From contig JAQTRH010000071.1 of NCBI GenBank assembly GCA_028711925.1, forward strand, positions 1 through 5,407: a stretch of DNA of 5,407 bases. The letters are read 5' to 3'. The DNA comes from Candidatus Nanoarchaeia archaeon. GTDB taxonomy: Archaea > Nanobdellota > Nanobdellia > Woesearchaeales > CG1-02-33-12. The position numbers and the translations under genes are program-made. The notes beneath the pieces were generated by a model, which was not told the DNA's origin, made no database searches, and saw only the letters and a list, made by a program, of their open reading frames with translations. This document shows positions 3,633 through 5,407 of the stretch, piece after piece (position 1 is the stretch's first letter; each line of letters starts with the position of its first letter).

Positions 3633-4855
3633 GCGCAAAAATAATAGAATCAACAAAAAAGTCACTAAAGGATTTCTTTTCCTCTAAGTTCAACATAGCT
3701 TTAGTTTTAATTTTATTAGTATTAGGATTTTTTGCATATTTTCAGGGTGTTGATAAGCCAATAGAGCGTTCAGACTCTGAATTGCCTGAAGTACATTTTT
3801 TTTATACACCAACTTGCCCTTACTGCAGCCAGCAGAAGCCTATATATGAGGAAATAAAAAATGAACGTTCTGATGTTCAGTTTTTTGATCATGATGCTTC
3901 ATCACAAAGGGGCTCTGCATTATTTTACGAATTATCTGCTGAAGCAGGATTGGATACTTCACGAATGGGCGTGCCCACTATATTTGTTGGCAAAAACGCC
4001 TTGGTTGGACTACAATCTAAAGAAAACATTAACTCAGCTATTGATGAATGCGTAGACCTTTGCACAGGGGAAGAGTACCAAACTGAAGAAGTGCATGGAA
4101 TGGAGATTAGCTTTGATGATTTTGAAGTTCCTTTTATAGGAAGGGTAGACCTTACCAAATGGTCTTTTGCAACCCTTGCAGTTATACTTGGACTTGTAGA
4201 CGGCTTTAATCCCTGCGCATTGTGGGTTTTGGTTTTTCTGATAACCCTTCTGCTTGGGGAAAGAGATAAGAAAAAGATATGGATAGTTGTTGGAAGCTTT
4301 GTTTTGGCATCAGCGGTTTCATACTTCCTTTTTATGACTGCATGGCTTAATCTCTTCCTTTTAATGGGCTATATAAGAATAGTAACCATTTTCATAGGTG
4401 TTTTTGCCGTAGGTGTAGGTGTTTTGCACGTTAAGGAATGGATAACAACCAAAGGAGAGCTTTCATGCAAGGTGGGTGATGAGAAAAGCCACAAGAAAAC
4501 AATGAATCGGATACAGGATATAATATCAAAGCCAGTTACTATAGGGGTTATTATATCTATAATAGGGCTTGCTTTTGTGGTTAATGCAATTGAGTTTGTC
4601 TGCTCAGCAGCCATACCTGCAGTATTCACCCAAATGCTTGCGCTAAGCAACATATCTACGTTTTATCATTATCTTTATATTCTTATTTACGTTTTCTTTT
4701 ATATGTTAGACCATATAATAATATTCAGCATGGCGGCATTTGCGCTTAGCAGCGGACTTACGCAAAAATATGCCAAATACTGCAAATTAATAGGAGGAGC
4801 AATAATGTTTATAATAGGAATTATACTGCTCTTTGCCCCTCATTTGTTAAGATAA
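3629..4855 (+). CDS. Anchored thioredoxin domain fused to a CcdA/DsbD-type transmembrane electron carrier
   Basis: A 408-residue membrane protein. An N-terminal helix (about 22-39) anchors an external thioredoxin/glutaredoxin-like domain (53-145): VHFFYTPTCPYC with Cys63/Cys66 and cis-Pro116 in GVPTIFV. The domain ends with an unusual extra pair, DECVDLC (Cys141, Cys145). From about 178 comes a six-helix CcdA/DsbD-beta-like region (about 180-208, 216-238, 249-268, 303-332, 345-372, 386-404). Its two conserved cysteines sit in DGFNPCALW (Cys196) and IEFVCSAAIP (Cys325), the known pair that passes electrons across the membrane. Cytosolic loops are basic (ERDKKK, 211-216; 269-302), agreeing with N-in, thioredoxin-out, C-out topology. 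Cys280 (in a cytosolic loop) and Cys385 are additional. The ATG overlaps the glutaredoxin stop. Its inferred job is to carry reducing equivalents from cytosolic thiols to external disulfides. Confidence 0.9.
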   Translation: MSAKIIESTKKSLKDFFSSKFNIALVLILLVLGFFAYFQGVDKPIERSDSELPEVHFFYTPTCPYCSQQKPIYEEIKNERSDVQFFDHDASSQRGSALFYELSAEAGLDTSRMGVPTIFVGKNALVGLQSKENINSAIDECVDLCTGEEYQTEEVHGMEISFDDFEVPFIGRVDLTKWSFATLAVILGLVDGFNPCALWVLVFLITLLLGERDKKKIWIVVGSFVLASAVSYFLFMTAWLNLFLLMGYIRIVTIFIGVFAVGVGVLHVKEWITTKGELSCKVGDEKSHKKTMNRIQDIISKPVTIGVIISIIGLAFVVNAIEFVCSAAIPAVFTQMLALSNISTFYHYLYILIYVFFYMLDHIIIFSMAAFALSSGLTQKYAKYCKLIGGAIMFIIGIILLFAPHLLR

Positions 4856-4856
4856 A

Positions 4857-5407
4857 ATGGCAAACAAAATCACAGAAGGAATTATCTTTCATTCAAGAAG
4901 TAGATATAATCATATTCCAAACCCAAAAACAGATTATGACAGCATAATCATTGGATTGGGAGTTGCAGGATATGCAAGTGCAATGTATGGCTCAAGATTA
5001 GGTTTAAAAGTATTGCTTATCGGAGAGCAGCCAGGAGGAACACTTGCATTAACAGGAAGGGTTGAGAACTATCCCGGATTTGTTTCAATAGACGGGCAAA
5101 AGCTTACTGAGTTATTGGAAAACCATGCAATGGATTATGATGTTGATATGGATATAGACATAGTTGATGACATAATCAAGATTAAAAAAGGATTTAAGGT
5201 TGTTGCGGGAAAAAAGTGTTATAAAACAAAAACAATAACTATTGCTACAGGGGCTAAGGTGAAAAAGCTTAATGTCAAGGGAGAAGAAGAGTTCTTTGGA
5301 AAAGGGGTTGGCTACTGCGCTTTATGCGAGGCAGCTTATATCAAGGGAAAGGATGTTGCTGTTGTAGGAGGAGGAGATGGTGCTGTGAAAGAAGCAACCC
5401 TTATTAC
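4857..5407 (+). CDS. trxB: Thioredoxin reductase-like flavoprotein, N-terminal part, cut by the right edge
   Basis: The first 183 residues of an FAD/NAD(P)-dependent pyridine nucleotide-disulfide oxidoreductase of the low-molecular-weight thioredoxin reductase family. The FAD loop is IIGLGVAGYASAMYGSR (31-47), followed by GEQPGGTLALTGRVENYPGF (56-75) and IATGA (129-133). The redox-active pair is CALC (154-157), followed by EAA, and the NAD(P) domain starts VAVVGGGDGAVKEA (167-180). Differences from the usual CATCDG and GGGDSA are Glu for the catalytic-site Asp and Gly for Ser. The N-terminus has about 27 residues before the FAD strand, longer than usual. No other start is available before Met43, and there is no Shine-Dalgarno, so coupling to the upstream gene (1-nt gap) is likely. 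The region that would show NADPH or NADH preference lies past the edge. It probably reduces the glutaredoxin two genes upstream. Confidence 0.9.
   Translation, partial: MANKITEGIIFHSRSRYNHIPNPKTDYDSIIIGLGVAGYASAMYGSRLGLKVLLIGEQPGGTLALTGRVENYPGFVSIDGQKLTELLENHAMDYDVDMDIDIVDDIIKIKKGFKVVAGKKCYKTKTITIATGAKVKKLNVKGEEEFFGKGVGYCALCEAAYIKGKDVAVVGGGDGAVKEATLI

Noticed and set aside
3925..4158. Minus-strand frames within the Trx-CcdA gene (also 4369-4653) and over the glutaredoxin gene (3320-3541, 3475-3696)
   Set aside because: They are antisense to clear domains and have no start signals or recognisable content.
1..5407. CRISPR array, tRNA/rRNA genes, insertion sequence or phage genes
   Set aside because: No spaced direct repeats, cloverleaf-like stretches, transposase motifs or terminal inverted repeats were seen on either strand.

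Overview
The window looks like part of a chromosome from a small-genome, AT-rich archaeon, most plausibly of a DPANN-type lineage (Woesearchaeota/Pacearchaeota-like). That placement is inferred from several signs. Archaeal BRE/TATA elements lie about 25 nt before the transcript starts or before the ATG itself. At least two genes appear leaderless, while others have strong GGAGG-type Shine-Dalgarno sites. There is a membrane-anchored winged-helix regulator of the archaeal COG2512 type, a CxxC-x17-CxxC mini zinc protein, and very tight gene packing. A 16S or ribosomal protein marker is not present, so the lineage is not proven.

Left part (1-1081, minus strand): the N-terminus of a CPA2/Kef-type cation:proton antiporter runs off the left edge. 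Upstream of it is a complete IspD-family cytidylyltransferase with all recognisable catalytic residues. This is unexpected in an archaeon, where isoprenoids normally come from mevalonate, and may point to CDP-ribitol/CDP-alditol or CDP-methylerythritol chemistry.

Middle part (1082-2586): divergent from ispD, a two-gene unit encodes a 72-residue double-spanning membrane protein and a 125-residue predicted lipoprotein. After a T-rich terminator region come two back-to-back tiny zinc-ribbon-like proteins (55 and 48 aa; the second is a short ORF in TAA-ATG coupling with the first). They converge on a third small CxxC/CxxC protein with an RG-rich N-terminus encoded on the minus strand.

Right part (2587-5407, plus strand) is the most coherent and interesting module: a thiol-redox locus. 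A leaderless gene encodes a membrane-bound wHTH regulator whose short external loop carries a Cys-Gly-Cys motif. Immediately after it lie two 17-bp dyad elements, one perfect in its arms and one degenerate, centred 32 bp apart upstream of a strong TATA box. They are followed by an overlapping/abutting operon of a glutaredoxin-like protein (CPFC), an anchored external thioredoxin domain fused to a CcdA/DsbD-type six-helix electron carrier, and a thioredoxin-reductase-like flavoprotein (cut by the right edge). Read together these would form a complete chain: reduced nicotinamide to flavoprotein, to cytosolic glutaredoxin, to membrane cysteines, to external thioredoxin domain. The linked regulator could sense external thiol state through its CGC loop. 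The chain and the sensing are inferences; the gene order, motifs and DNA dyads are visible directly.
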